From: an uncultured bacterium
GTDB taxonomy: Bacteria; Bacteroidota; Bacteroidia; Bacteroidales; Bacteroidaceae
DNA length: 56,289 bases
Assembly: GCA_946188155.1 (NCBI GenBank)
Contig: CAMHUC010000017.1
Coordinates: 1 to 56,289 of the forward strand
Direction: 5' to 3'
Each line of letters starts with the position of its first letter. The first letter of the stretch is position 1. The notes beneath the pieces are model-generated. The model did no database searches. It was not told the DNA's origin and saw nothing but the letters and a program-made list of their open reading frames with translations. A program made the position numbers and the translations under genes. Shown one piece after another: positions 27,174 to 34,291 of this stretch.

Positions 27174-27704
27174 ATGAAAGTAATACTGATCCGCCACACC
27201 AGCGTCGACGTGCCCCGTGGCACCTGCTACGGGCAGAGCGACGTGCCTGTGGCCGAGACCTTCGAACAGGAGGCCGCCGCCACTAAACAGGCTCTCGCCG
27301 AATACGAGCCCTTCGACCAGGTGTTCTCATCGCCCCTGACCCGTGCCACCCGTCTGGCCGCCTACTGCGGCTACCCCCGCCCCCGGCTCGACAACCGGCT
27401 GAAGGAGATGTACATGGGCCAGTGGGAGATGCAGCGCTACGACGACCTGCAAGGCCCATACGCAGAGCAGTGGTACAACGACTACATGCACCTGCCGACG
27501 CCCGGCGGCGAGGGATTCCCCGACCTCTACCGGCGCGTGGCCGACTTCCTCGACGAACTCCGGCAGACGCCCTATCACCGCGTGGCCATCTTTGCCCACG
27601 GCGGCGTACTCATCAGCGCCGGCCTCTACGCCGGCCTCTTCACCGCCGAGCATGCCTGGGACAACCTCGCCCCCTTCGGCGGCATACAGACCATCGAATT
27701 ATGA
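27174..27704 (+). CDS. cobC: Alpha-ribazole phosphatase (histidine phosphatase family)
   Basis: 176 aa. The catalytic motif LIRHTSVDVPRG (His about residue 7-8) opens the protein. The second His is in FAHGGVLISAG (about 142). Members next to cobS/cobU remove the 5' phosphate from alpha-ribazole-5'-phosphate or from cobalamin phosphate. The stop overlaps the cobU start as ATGA. Confidence 0.9.
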   Translation: MKVILIRHTSVDVPRGTCYGQSDVPVAETFEQEAAATKQALAEYEPFDQVFSSPLTRATRLAAYCGYPRPRLDNRLKEMYMGQWEMQRYDDLQGPYAEQWYNDYMHLPTPGGEGFPDLYRRVADFLDELRQTPYHRVAIFAHGGVLISAGLYAGLFTAEHAWDNLAPFGGIQTIEL

Positions 27705-28234
27705 AACATATCATCCTCATCACCGGCGGCCAGCGCTCAGGCAAGAGCCGCCACGCCGAAGAGCTGGCCCTGAGCCTCTCGGCGAACCCCGTCTACCTGG
27801 CCACGGCCCACGTCTGGGACGAGGAGTTCCGTGAGCGCGTGCGCATCCATCAGCAGCGCCGGGGCCCCCAGTGGACCAATATCGAGGAGGAGCGCCATCT
27901 GAGCCGCCACGACCTGACGGGCCGTGTCGTCGTCATCGACTGCGTGACCCTCTGGCTGACGAACCTCATCACCCCGGAAAACCCGGAAAACCCGGAATAT
28001 CCGCAATCCCCCACAGCCACCATCCTCGCCGCCGCCAAGGCCGAATTCGACGCCTTCACCGCCCGCGATGCCACCTACATCTTCGTCACCAACGAGATTG
28101 GCTCCGGCGGCGTCAGCCCCAACGCCCTCCAGCGCCGATTCACCGACCTGCAGGGCTGGATGAACCAGTACATCGCCGCCCGCGCCGACGAGGTGATCCT
28201 CATGGTGAGCGGCATAGCAGTCAAGATAAAATAA
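27701..28234 (+). CDS. cobU: Adenosylcobinamide kinase / adenosylcobinamide-phosphate guanylyltransferase
   Basis: 177 aa. Bifunctional enzyme that phosphorylates adenosylcobinamide and then attaches GMP. P-loop GGQRSGKSRHAE (about residues 9-20). The guanylyl-accepting His region is in ATAHVWDEEFRERVRIHQ. DCVTLWLTN and TNEIGSGGVSPN are family signatures. ATG 27701 overlaps the cobC stop. A small insert after LTNLI, ENPENPEYPQSP, is coded by a CCGG nonamer repeat in what is a variable loop in the family. One base separates it from cobT. Confidence 0.94.
   Translation: MKHIILITGGQRSGKSRHAEELALSLSANPVYLATAHVWDEEFRERVRIHQQRRGPQWTNIEEERHLSRHDLTGRVVVIDCVTLWLTNLITPENPENPEYPQSPTATILAAAKAEFDAFTARDATYIFVTNEIGSGGVSPNALQRRFTDLQGWMNQYIAARADEVILMVSGIAVKIK
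27974..28009 (+). repeat. CCGGAAAAC nonamer repeat inside cobU
   Basis: CCGG starts at 27974, 27983 and 27992, with CCGC at 28001, all nine bases apart. It stays in frame and encodes the NPENPEYPQ insert. Confidence 0.8.
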
Positions 28235-28235
28235 G

Positions 28236-29336
28236 ATGAAGCACTTCGACATCCACCCCGTAGACACGACCCTGCAGGACCGTATCCAGCAGAAGATAGA
28301 CAACCTCAACAAGCCCCGAGGCTCACTCGGACGACTCGAGCAGCTGGCCATGCAGATCTGCCTCATCCAGCAGACTCTCACACCGTCGCTCGCCCACCCC
28401 TGCCACCTGCTCTTCGGCGGCGACCACGGCATCGAGCGCGAGGGCGTGAGCGTCAGCCCGCGCGAGGTCACCTGGCAGCAGATGGTCAACTTCACCCGTG
28501 GCGGCGGCGGCGTCAATATGTTCTGCCGACAGCACGGCTTCACGCTCCGCATCATTGACGTGGGCGTAGACCACGACTTCCACGGCCTGCCCGGCATCAT
28601 CGACCGCAAGATAGCGCGGGGCACGCGCAACTTCCTCCACGAGCCGGCCATGAGCCCCGAGGAGTTCGACCGCGCCATCCAGACGGGCAGCGACATGACC
28701 GACGAGTGCATCGCCGAAAGGCTACGGGTAGGCGAGCTTTGCTCGGGAATGGGCTGCCGCGTGCTCTCCATCGGCGAGATGGGCATCGCCAACACCTCGC
28801 CCTCCAGCATCTGGATGAGTCTGCTCTGCGACATCCCCCTGAGCGACTGCATCGGTGCCGGCGCCGGACTCGACAGCCCCGGCATCCGCCATAAGGCCGA
28901 CGTCCTCACGAGGGCACTGCGCAAATATCAGGGGGACGGTTCTTTTGTCAGCACATCTGCTGACAAAAGAACCGTCCCCCTGTTACTCCGCTACTTCGGC
29001 GGCTTCGAGATGGTCGCCGCCGTCGGGGCGATGCTCCGCGCCGCCGAACGACACCTTATTATATTAATAGACGGCTTCATCATGACCGCCTGCGCACTGG
29101 CTGCCATCCGCCTCTGCCCCGCCGCGCAGGATTACATGATCTTCACCCACTGCGGCGACGAGAGCGGCCACCGCCTGATGCTCCAGGCCATCGGCGCCCG
29201 ACCCCTGCTCCACCTCGGCCTGCGGCTCGGCGAGGGCACCGGCGCCCTCTGCGCCTTCCCCATCGTCGACTCCGCCGTGCGCATGGTCTGCGAGATGAAC
29301 AACTTCGACAATGCCCGTATCACCAAGTACTTCTGA
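28236..29336 (+). CDS. cobT: Nicotinate-nucleotide-dimethylbenzimidazole phosphoribosyltransferase with in-frame palindromic insert
   Basis: 366 aa, slightly long for the family. It makes alpha-ribazole-5'-phosphate from the lower-ligand base. Recognisable blocks are NKPRGSLGRLEQLA at the start, FGGDHGIEREGVSV, GEMGIANTSPSS, GAGLDSPG and RYFGGFEMVAAVGAML. Between KYQ and LLRYFGG lies GDGSFVSTSADKRTVP, encoded almost entirely by a perfect palindrome (28929-28982). The family usually has a shorter loop there. The frame is kept, so the protein may fold, but activity is uncertain because the loop precedes the conserved GGFE segment. Last cob gene; a second GH2 follows after 41 bp. Confidence 0.9.
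   Translation: MKHFDIHPVDTTLQDRIQQKIDNLNKPRGSLGRLEQLAMQICLIQQTLTPSLAHPCHLLFGGDHGIEREGVSVSPREVTWQQMVNFTRGGGGVNMFCRQHGFTLRIIDVGVDHDFHGLPGIIDRKIARGTRNFLHEPAMSPEEFDRAIQTGSDMTDECIAERLRVGELCSGMGCRVLSIGEMGIANTSPSSIWMSLLCDIPLSDCIGAGAGLDSPGIRHKADVLTRALRKYQGDGSFVSTSADKRTVPLLLRYFGGFEMVAAVGAMLRAAERHLIILIDGFIMTACALAAIRLCPAAQDYMIFTHCGDESGHRLMLQAIGARPLLHLGLRLGEGTGALCAFPIVDSAVRMVCEMNNFDNARITKYF
28929..28982. repeat. Perfect 25-bp-arm palindrome (REP-like) inside cobT
   Basis: Arms 28929-28953 and 28958-28982 are exact reverse complements around a CATC loop; the left arm begins CAGGGGGACGGTTCTTTTGT. The CAGGGGGAC end also appears at 31672. Dispersed GGGGACGGTTC palindromes of this sort are known from many bacterial genomes. 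Confidence 0.92.
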
Positions 29337-29377
29337 CTTTATCAACATTCATCAACCCAACAAAACAAGAGAACGAT

Positions 29378-31666
29378 ATGATTAGACGTAGTGTATTACT
29401 CATCTGCCTCATGGCAGCCGCAGCCTGCTGCACGGCAGCAAGCAGAAACGGCATCGAGCGCCGACAACTGTTCGACGACAACTGGCGCTTCGCACTCAAC
29501 GACAGCACCCAGTGGCGCACCGTCGCCCTGCCCCACGACTGGAGCATCGCGGGCGGCTTCGACAAGGACGCACCCGCCGGAGGCGACGGCGCCTACCTGC
29601 CCACCGGCAAGGGCTGGTACCGCAAGACATTCACCCTCACCAAGGCCCATCGGGACAAGACGCTCCGCCTCTACTTCGAAGGCGTCTACATGAACGCCGA
29701 GGTCTACGTCAACGGCCGGCGAGCCGGAGGTCACCCCTACGGCTACTCCTCCTTCTTCGTCGACATCACCCCCTACGTCACCACGGGCCAGAACGAGGTG
29801 GAGGTGCGCGTGGACAACTCCCGCCAGAAGAACTGCCGATGGTACAGCGGCTCGGGCATCTACCGCCACGTGTGGCTCCTGACCACCCCCAGGCAATACA
29901 TCGACGAGTGGAGCCTCAGCGTGACCACGCCCGACATCCACACCGTATGCCTGAAGGCCGAGGTGGTGACTGAGGACGGACAGCGCAAGCCCGTCAGCAA
30001 GACCATCCGCCACGACCAGCCACGCCTCTGGTCGCCCGACGACCCCTACCTCTACCACACCACCCTCGAGGCCGAAGGCGACCGGCTGCCCGTCACCTAC
30101 GGCATACGCACCATCGAATACTCCGCCGAGCGGGGCCTCCTGCTCAACGGCCAGCCACTGCTGCTCAACGGCGGATGCGTACACCACGACAACGGCATCC
30201 TCGGCGCAGCAGCCTTCGACGCCGCCGAGTACCGCCGCGTACGAATGCTCAAAGAGGCCGGATTCAACGCCGTGCGCACCTCCCACAACCCGCCCTCGGA
30301 GACATTCCTACGGGCCTGCGACGAACTCGGGCTGCTCGTCATCGACGAGGCCTTCGACGGCTGGCGCGAGAAGAAGAACGACTACGACTACTCCACCCTC
30401 ATCGACCAGTGGTGGCAGGCGGACCTCAGCGCCATGGTGCTGCGCGACCGGTGCCACCCCAGTGTGTTCTGCTGGTCATCAGGCAACGAGGTCATCGAGC
30501 GCAAGAAGCTCGAAGTGGTCAAGACAGCCCACCAGATGGCCACCCTCTGCCACCAACTCGACGAGACCCACCGCCCCGTCACCTCGGCACTCGCCGCCTG
30601 GGACAGCGACTGGGACATCTACGACCCCCTGGCCGCCGAGCACGACATCGTGGGCTACAACTACATGATCCACAAGGCCGAGAGCGACCACCAGCGCGTG
30701 CCACGCCGCGTGATGATGCAGACCGAGAGCTTCCCACGCGACGCCTGGCGAAACTACCGCATGGCAGCCGACCACACCTACGTCATCGGCGACTTCGTAT
30801 GGACGGCCATCGACTACCTCGGAGAGTCGGGCATCGGCCGATGGTACTACGACGGCGACACCCCCGGCGAGCACTGGACCAACCCGATGTACCCCTGGCA
30901 CGCCGCCTACTGCGGCGACATCGACCTGACCGGCCTCCGCAAGCCCGTCTCCCACTACCGCAGCATGCTCTGGAACCCCGACGGCGAGCAACTCTACATG
31001 GCCGTGCGCGAGCCCGACGGCTACCGGGGCCGCGTGAAGACCACCATGTGGGGCACCTGGCCCACCTCGCAGTGTTGGAACTGGGAGGGCCACGAGGGCA
31101 AGCCCATCGACGTGGAGGTCTACTCCCGCTACCCGAGGGTGCGGCTGACGCTCAACGGCCAGGTCGTCGGCGAGAAGCCCACCGACCAGTGCATGGCCAC
31201 CTTCACCCTGCCCTACCAGCCGGGTGAACTCCGAGCCGAGGGACTGGCCGACGCCCAGCCCAAGGAGAGCACCACGCAGCCGACCGCCGACGCCCAGCCC
31301 GCCGAGAGCGTCACCCTGCAGACCGCCGGCAAGGCCGAAACCATCCGGCTGACGGCCGACCGCACAACCTTGAAGGCCGACGGCCAGGACCTGGTCTTCA
31401 TCACCGTCGAACTGCTCGACGCCCGGGGCATCCCCCACCCCACTGCCGCCCCCGAACTCTCGGCCACCGTCAGCGGCCCCGCCACCCTCGCCGCCTTCGG
31501 CAATGCCGACATCAAGGACTGCTCGCCCCTCAGCGATGCCCGCCACCGTGCCTGGCAGGGCCGCGCCCTGCTCGTCGTCAGGAGCACGGCGAAGACCGGC
31601 ACCGTCACCATCACCGTCCGCGCCGACCAGTTGAAGCCGGCGACGCTGAAGGTGCAGATGAAGTAG
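29378..31666 (+). CDS. Glycoside hydrolase family 2, second copy
   Basis: 762 aa with an N-terminal export signal (MIRRSVLLICLMAAAACCTA; the CC could make it a lipoprotein). Jelly-roll domain with NCRWYSGSGIYRHV, Ig-like domain, TIM barrel, and C-terminal Ig-like domains. Likely acid/base Glu in SSGNEVIERKK (about 370) and nucleophile in MMQTESFPRD (about 450). YVIGDFVWTAIDYLGESG shows a subfamily different from the first GH2. A low-complexity linker around residues 628-645 repeats ADAQP. It is the last gene of the GH2-cobSCUT-GH2 run. Substrate is probably a beta-galactoside or related glycoside; not determinable. Confidence 0.9.
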   Translation: MIRRSVLLICLMAAAACCTAASRNGIERRQLFDDNWRFALNDSTQWRTVALPHDWSIAGGFDKDAPAGGDGAYLPTGKGWYRKTFTLTKAHRDKTLRLYFEGVYMNAEVYVNGRRAGGHPYGYSSFFVDITPYVTTGQNEVEVRVDNSRQKNCRWYSGSGIYRHVWLLTTPRQYIDEWSLSVTTPDIHTVCLKAEVVTEDGQRKPVSKTIRHDQPRLWSPDDPYLYHTTLEAEGDRLPVTYGIRTIEYSAERGLLLNGQPLLLNGGCVHHDNGILGAAAFDAAEYRRVRMLKEAGFNAVRTSHNPPSETFLRACDELGLLVIDEAFDGWREKKNDYDYSTLIDQWWQADLSAMVLRDRCHPSVFCWSSGNEVIERKKLEVVKTAHQMATLCHQLDETHRPVTSALAAWDSDWDIYDPLAAEHDIVGYNYMIHKAESDHQRVPRRVMMQTESFPRDAWRNYRMAADHTYVIGDFVWTAIDYLGESGIGRWYYDGDTPGEHWTNPMYPWHAAYCGDIDLTGLRKPVSHYRSMLWNPDGEQLYMAVREPDGYRGRVKTTMWGTWPTSQCWNWEGHEGKPIDVEVYSRYPRVRLTLNGQVVGEKPTDQCMATFTLPYQPGELRAEGLADAQPKESTTQPTADAQPAESVTLQTAGKAETIRLTADRTTLKADGQDLVFITVELLDARGIPHPTAAPELSATVSGPATLAAFGNADIKDCSPLSDARHRAWQGRALLVVRSTAKTGTVTITVRADQLKPATLKVQMK

Positions 31667-31683
31667 TATAACAGGGGGACAGG

Positions 31684-31893
31684 TTAGAGATAGGACAAGA
31701 CATAGCGGGGCGACTGGAAGAAGAGGCCGGTTCGCGCATCAGACAGTTTTTCATAGATGGGCGATGTATATACTCGGTCGATGGCCTCTTCCAAGGTAAG
31801 GCCCTGCTCCTCGGTGAGAATCTGAATCATGCGGGCGGTGACCTGCTCCTTCAGACGCTTGAATTCCTGCGGCGTAACGTTGGGTTCGGTCAT
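31684..31893 (-). CDS. Small protein of a DUF3791/DUF3990 module
   Basis: 69 aa, helical. Its C-terminal GLFFQSPRYVLSYL and EEAIDRVYTSPIYEKLSD resemble short proteins that accompany DUF3990 genes in Bacteroidales. Its start overlaps the DUF3990 stop as ATGA, so it is the third gene of the operon. A role as antitoxin or adaptor is a guess from position and size. Confidence 0.7.
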   Translation of the reverse strand: MTEPNVTPQEFKRLKEQVTARMIQILTEEQGLTLEEAIDRVYTSPIYEKLSDARTGLFFQSPRYVLSYL

Positions 31894-32369
31894 ATCTTCA
31901 TAAGTTTTGCGATAGCACGCTCGGTGCCGAAGTAGTATTGGAAGGTGACGCCCTTCATGTATTTCAGATTCTGGAGAAACTGCTCGAGGGTGATGTCGCC
32001 AGCCTCGTACTTGCCTATCTGCACCCCCACGCGGTCGTTGGCTATCGGCCCATAGACAATGTCGTAGTCGTGGGCGGGGGCAATACTGCGATTATTGCGG
32101 TTAAGGAAGATGAAGTCGGCCCATTCTCGGGTGTATCCCTCGAAAGTGAGTACGCGCAATTCGCCTGACGTGAGCACCTGCTCGTCGAAGAGGTAGGTAT
32201 TCAGAATGGGAGTGCCGCCCTCGGTAAGCGCCTTGAACTCGCCCATGCGCCATGCCTGCTGCCGGTCGGCCGAGAGATAGAAGCCTCGGCCGAAATCCTT
32301 GTTCGGGCGCGATTTCTGCAGGTCGATGCGGTTGATGTCCGTCGTGGAGCCGTGGTAGAGTTTCAGCAC
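31890..32369 (-). CDS. DUF3990 protein, ADP-ribosyltransferase-like
   Basis: 159 aa. The start LKLYHGSTTDINRID with DFGRGFYLSADRQQAW is the family hallmark and has the H-Y-E-like arrangement of ADP-ribosyltransferase folds (HGS near the N-terminus, then GRGFYLS). The C-terminal part has GVQIGKYEAGDITLEQFL. DUF3990 is placed with ADP-ribosylating enzymes by fold, and its genetic linkage to small partners suggests a toxin, though no activity is proved by sequence. It is flanked by overlapping small genes: DUF3791 upstream (7-bp overlap) and the 69-aa gene downstream (4-bp overlap). Confidence 0.8.
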   Translation of the reverse strand: MLKLYHGSTTDINRIDLQKSRPNKDFGRGFYLSADRQQAWRMGEFKALTEGGTPILNTYLFDEQVLTSGELRVLTFEGYTREWADFIFLNRNNRSIAPAHDYDIVYGPIANDRVGVQIGKYEAGDITLEQFLQNLKYMKGVTFQYYFGTERAIAKLMKI

Positions 32370-32584
32370 AGCTCACCCCCTTTCCTGTGGCAGTAGGTAC
32401 TCATACTCTGCACCATGTCGTCCATCGGCTGGGTGTGCATCACGTCGTAGAAGTCGTGCGCCACCTTGATGGCTCCGTAGCGGCTCAGGTAGCGGTAGGC
32501 CTCGGCGTCGGTCATATTGTAGTGGCTGGCGAAAGCGGCAATGAGCAATACGATGTACTCAGATATGTCCTTGATACTAAACAT
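32363..32584 (-). CDS. DUF3791 small protein, first gene of the module
   Basis: 73 aa from ATG 32584. Typical DUF3791 pattern: IVLLIAAFASHYNMTDAEAY, then LSRYGAIKVAHDFYDVMHTQ. These proteins regularly precede DUF3990 genes and may be the antitoxin. The frame extends ten codons upstream, but those overlap the promoter at 32603-32611, so MFSIKDISEY is the start. Confidence 0.75.
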   Translation of the reverse strand: MFSIKDISEYIVLLIAAFASHYNMTDAEAYRYLSRYGAIKVAHDFYDVMHTQPMDDMVQSMSTYCHRKGGELC

Positions 32585-32602
32585 ACAATATAATATTTGG
32601 CT

Positions 32603-32611
32603 GCAAAGATA
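32603..32611 (-). promoter_or_regulatory. -7 element of the DUF3791/DUF3990 module
   Basis: Minus strand TATCTTTGC, full consensus, 18 bases before ATG 32584. Confidence 0.7.
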
Positions 32612-32666
32612 CAAAAAGAAATTGAAAACGCAGCGTTACCGCGAGAAAAATTACGTAAACACAGAA

Positions 32667-32756
32667 TTCATGAAAAATTCGTGTTCAATTCGTGGTAATT
32701 ATATGTTTTTAATATAAACACGAATTACCATGAATTGAACACGAATTATTCATGAA
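32667..32756. terminator. Long inverted repeat with 34-base arms
   Basis: Arms 32667-32700 and 32723-32756 pair with two mismatches around a 22-base AT loop; arms begin TTCATGAA and contain AATTCGTGTTCAATTC. It lies between the 3' end of the DUF6261 gene and the promoter of the DUF3791 module, both read leftward, so it most likely terminates the former. It could also be a small palindromic repeat element. Confidence 0.65.
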
Positions 32757-32784
32757 TTATTTCTTTCCGTCACTCCGTCATTGC

Positions 32785-33822
32785 TCACCCCACGGCGATG
32801 AGCTCGTACTCCCGGGCCGAGTCCACCTCGTCTGCCGGGGCGACGGCGACGCCCGCCAGGGCGAGCACGAGGCCTCCGGCCTTCAGGGCCTTCTTGTCGG
32901 TGGAGACGATGCGCTGGGGCGTGGCGTCGGCATCGACGGCGAGGGCGGCCTTGCCGTCCTGGATGAGGCGCTCCCACGTCCAGCCGGCGACGGTGGCGTA
33001 CTGGTGGTTGCCCACGACGTCGCTCTTCACCGACACGCGGCGGTTCGCCCGGCGGCGGTCGTCGGAGACCTGGCGGTAGTAGCGGATGGTCTCCTGGATG
33101 CTCTTGATGAGTTCGGTGTAGATGTAGTTGAGCGTCGAGGCCTGGGGGTCGTAGGTGGTGACGATGGCCTGGGCGTTGAGCATCAGCGAGAGGGCGCGGA
33201 AGGCCTCGTCGACGGCGGCGCGGGCCGTCTTGAGTTCGGCGGTGGTCTTCTGGGCGCGCTCGTCGTTGCGCGAGGCGGTCAGTTGCTGAATCTCGTTGTT
33301 GAGCGTCTGCAGTTGCTGCAGGCTCTCGTAGATGCCCAGTGCGCGGGCGGCCTGCTCCTGGGGGTAGTAGTGGAAGAGTTCGTCGAGCCACTGCTGCGTG
33401 GCCACGGTCTGGGCCTCGATGCCGCCGTCGGGGTTGATGGCGTACTTCTGCATCGCGGGCTGTATCTTGAGCGCGGCCTCCTGCTTGTCGGGGAAGATGC
33501 TGAGCGAGGCGAAGGTGTCGACGGTCTTGCGTATCTCCTTGTAGAGGGCGTCGCGCTGGCGGTCCTTCTCCAGTCGCTGCTTCGTGAGGTCGCTGCCCTG
33601 GGCGATGACGTAGGCCTCGTCCTCCTGGTACTGGGCGCTGAGGAAGTCGCCGATGAGCGTGTCCACGGGTTCGGGGAATGTCTTGGTGGCCTTGGTCTCG
33701 TCGGTCCAGCGGGCCTTGTCGAGGCGCTTCTTCAGGTCGCCGGTGAAGCCGATGTGCAGGTCGTTCTGCAGGTTTTCAAGATGGAATCCCGGTATCTGCG
33801 GGATGTTTAGGATGTCACTCAT
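32785..33822 (-). CDS. DUF6261 family protein
   Basis: 345 aa, cytoplasmic, mostly helical with a probable coiled coil at about residues 160-215 (LQQLQTLNNEIQQLTASRND). The family is confined to Bacteroidota and has no known function. The C-terminal 30 residues (LALAGVAVAPADEVDSAREY) are hydrophobic and small-residue-rich but too polar at the end for a membrane helix. It is alone between the 43-bp repeat array and the long inverted repeat. Confidence 0.75.
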   Translation of the reverse strand: MSDILNIPQIPGFHLENLQNDLHIGFTGDLKKRLDKARWTDETKATKTFPEPVDTLIGDFLSAQYQEDEAYVIAQGSDLTKQRLEKDRQRDALYKEIRKTVDTFASLSIFPDKQEAALKIQPAMQKYAINPDGGIEAQTVATQQWLDELFHYYPQEQAARALGIYESLQQLQTLNNEIQQLTASRNDERAQKTTAELKTARAAVDEAFRALSLMLNAQAIVTTYDPQASTLNYIYTELIKSIQETIRYYRQVSDDRRRANRRVSVKSDVVGNHQYATVAGWTWERLIQDGKAALAVDADATPQRIVSTDKKALKAGGLVLALAGVAVAPADEVDSAREYELIAVG

Positions 33823-33872
33823 TGTTTTTTGGTTTTAAATTGTTTATAATTGGATTTATTGTTATATTCCGT

Positions 33873-34214
33873 TGCCGGGGCTTCCGGGGCCGAGTACCCA
33901 GGGTGGGTCGACGACTGCCGGAGCTTCCGGGGTCGAGCACCCAGGGTGGGTCGAGCACTGCCGGGGCTTCCGAGGCCGAGCACCCAGGGTGGGGCGAGCA
34001 CTGCCGGAGCGTCCGGGGGCGAGTACCCAGGGTGGGTCGAGCACTGCCGGGGCTTCCGGGGCCGAGTACCCAGGGTGGGTCGACCACTGCCGGAGCTTCC
34101 GTGGCAGAGCACACAGGGTGGGTCGAGCACTGCCGGAGCTTCCGGGGGCGAGTACCGAGGTCGGTCGAGCACTGCCGGAGCGTCGGAGGCCGTCGCCGAG
34201 GGGGCGGCGAGCAC
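33873..34214. repeat. GC-rich 43-bp tandem repeat, eight copies
   Basis: Units start at 33873, 33916, 33959, 34002, 34045, 34088, 34131 and 34173; the last two are 42 bp. Each begins TGCCGGRGCKTCCG and contains TACCCAGGGTGGGTCGAG or a variant. Since 43 is not a multiple of three and no start or ribosome site is present, it is unlikely to be coding, although frames stay open on both strands. It makes up most of the 469-bp gap between the surface lipoprotein gene and the DUF6261 gene; the rest is the small palindrome at 34226-34250 and AT-rich sequence. Confidence 0.95.
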
Positions 34215-34225
34215 TGGCGGAAGGC

Positions 34226-34250
34226 ACACAGAGGGTCTGACCCCCTGTGT
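34226..34250. repeat. GGGGTC-type palindrome next to the 43-bp array
   Basis: ACACAGAGGGTC, T, GACCCCCTGTGT: twelve-base arms with one mismatch. It lies 42 bases past the 3' end of the leftward surface lipoprotein gene and may act as terminator. Confidence 0.6.
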
Positions 34251-34291
34251 GCCCCAGATACCTGTCCCTGTGTCCTACTAAGTTCATCGGG

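Noticed and set aside
30175..31546. Long frames on both strands within the second GH2 gene
   Set aside because: High-GC third-position shadows; Arg/His/Pro-rich translations without domains.
33873..34214. CRISPR array
   Set aside because: Units are contiguous with no unique spacers, and no cas genes are near.
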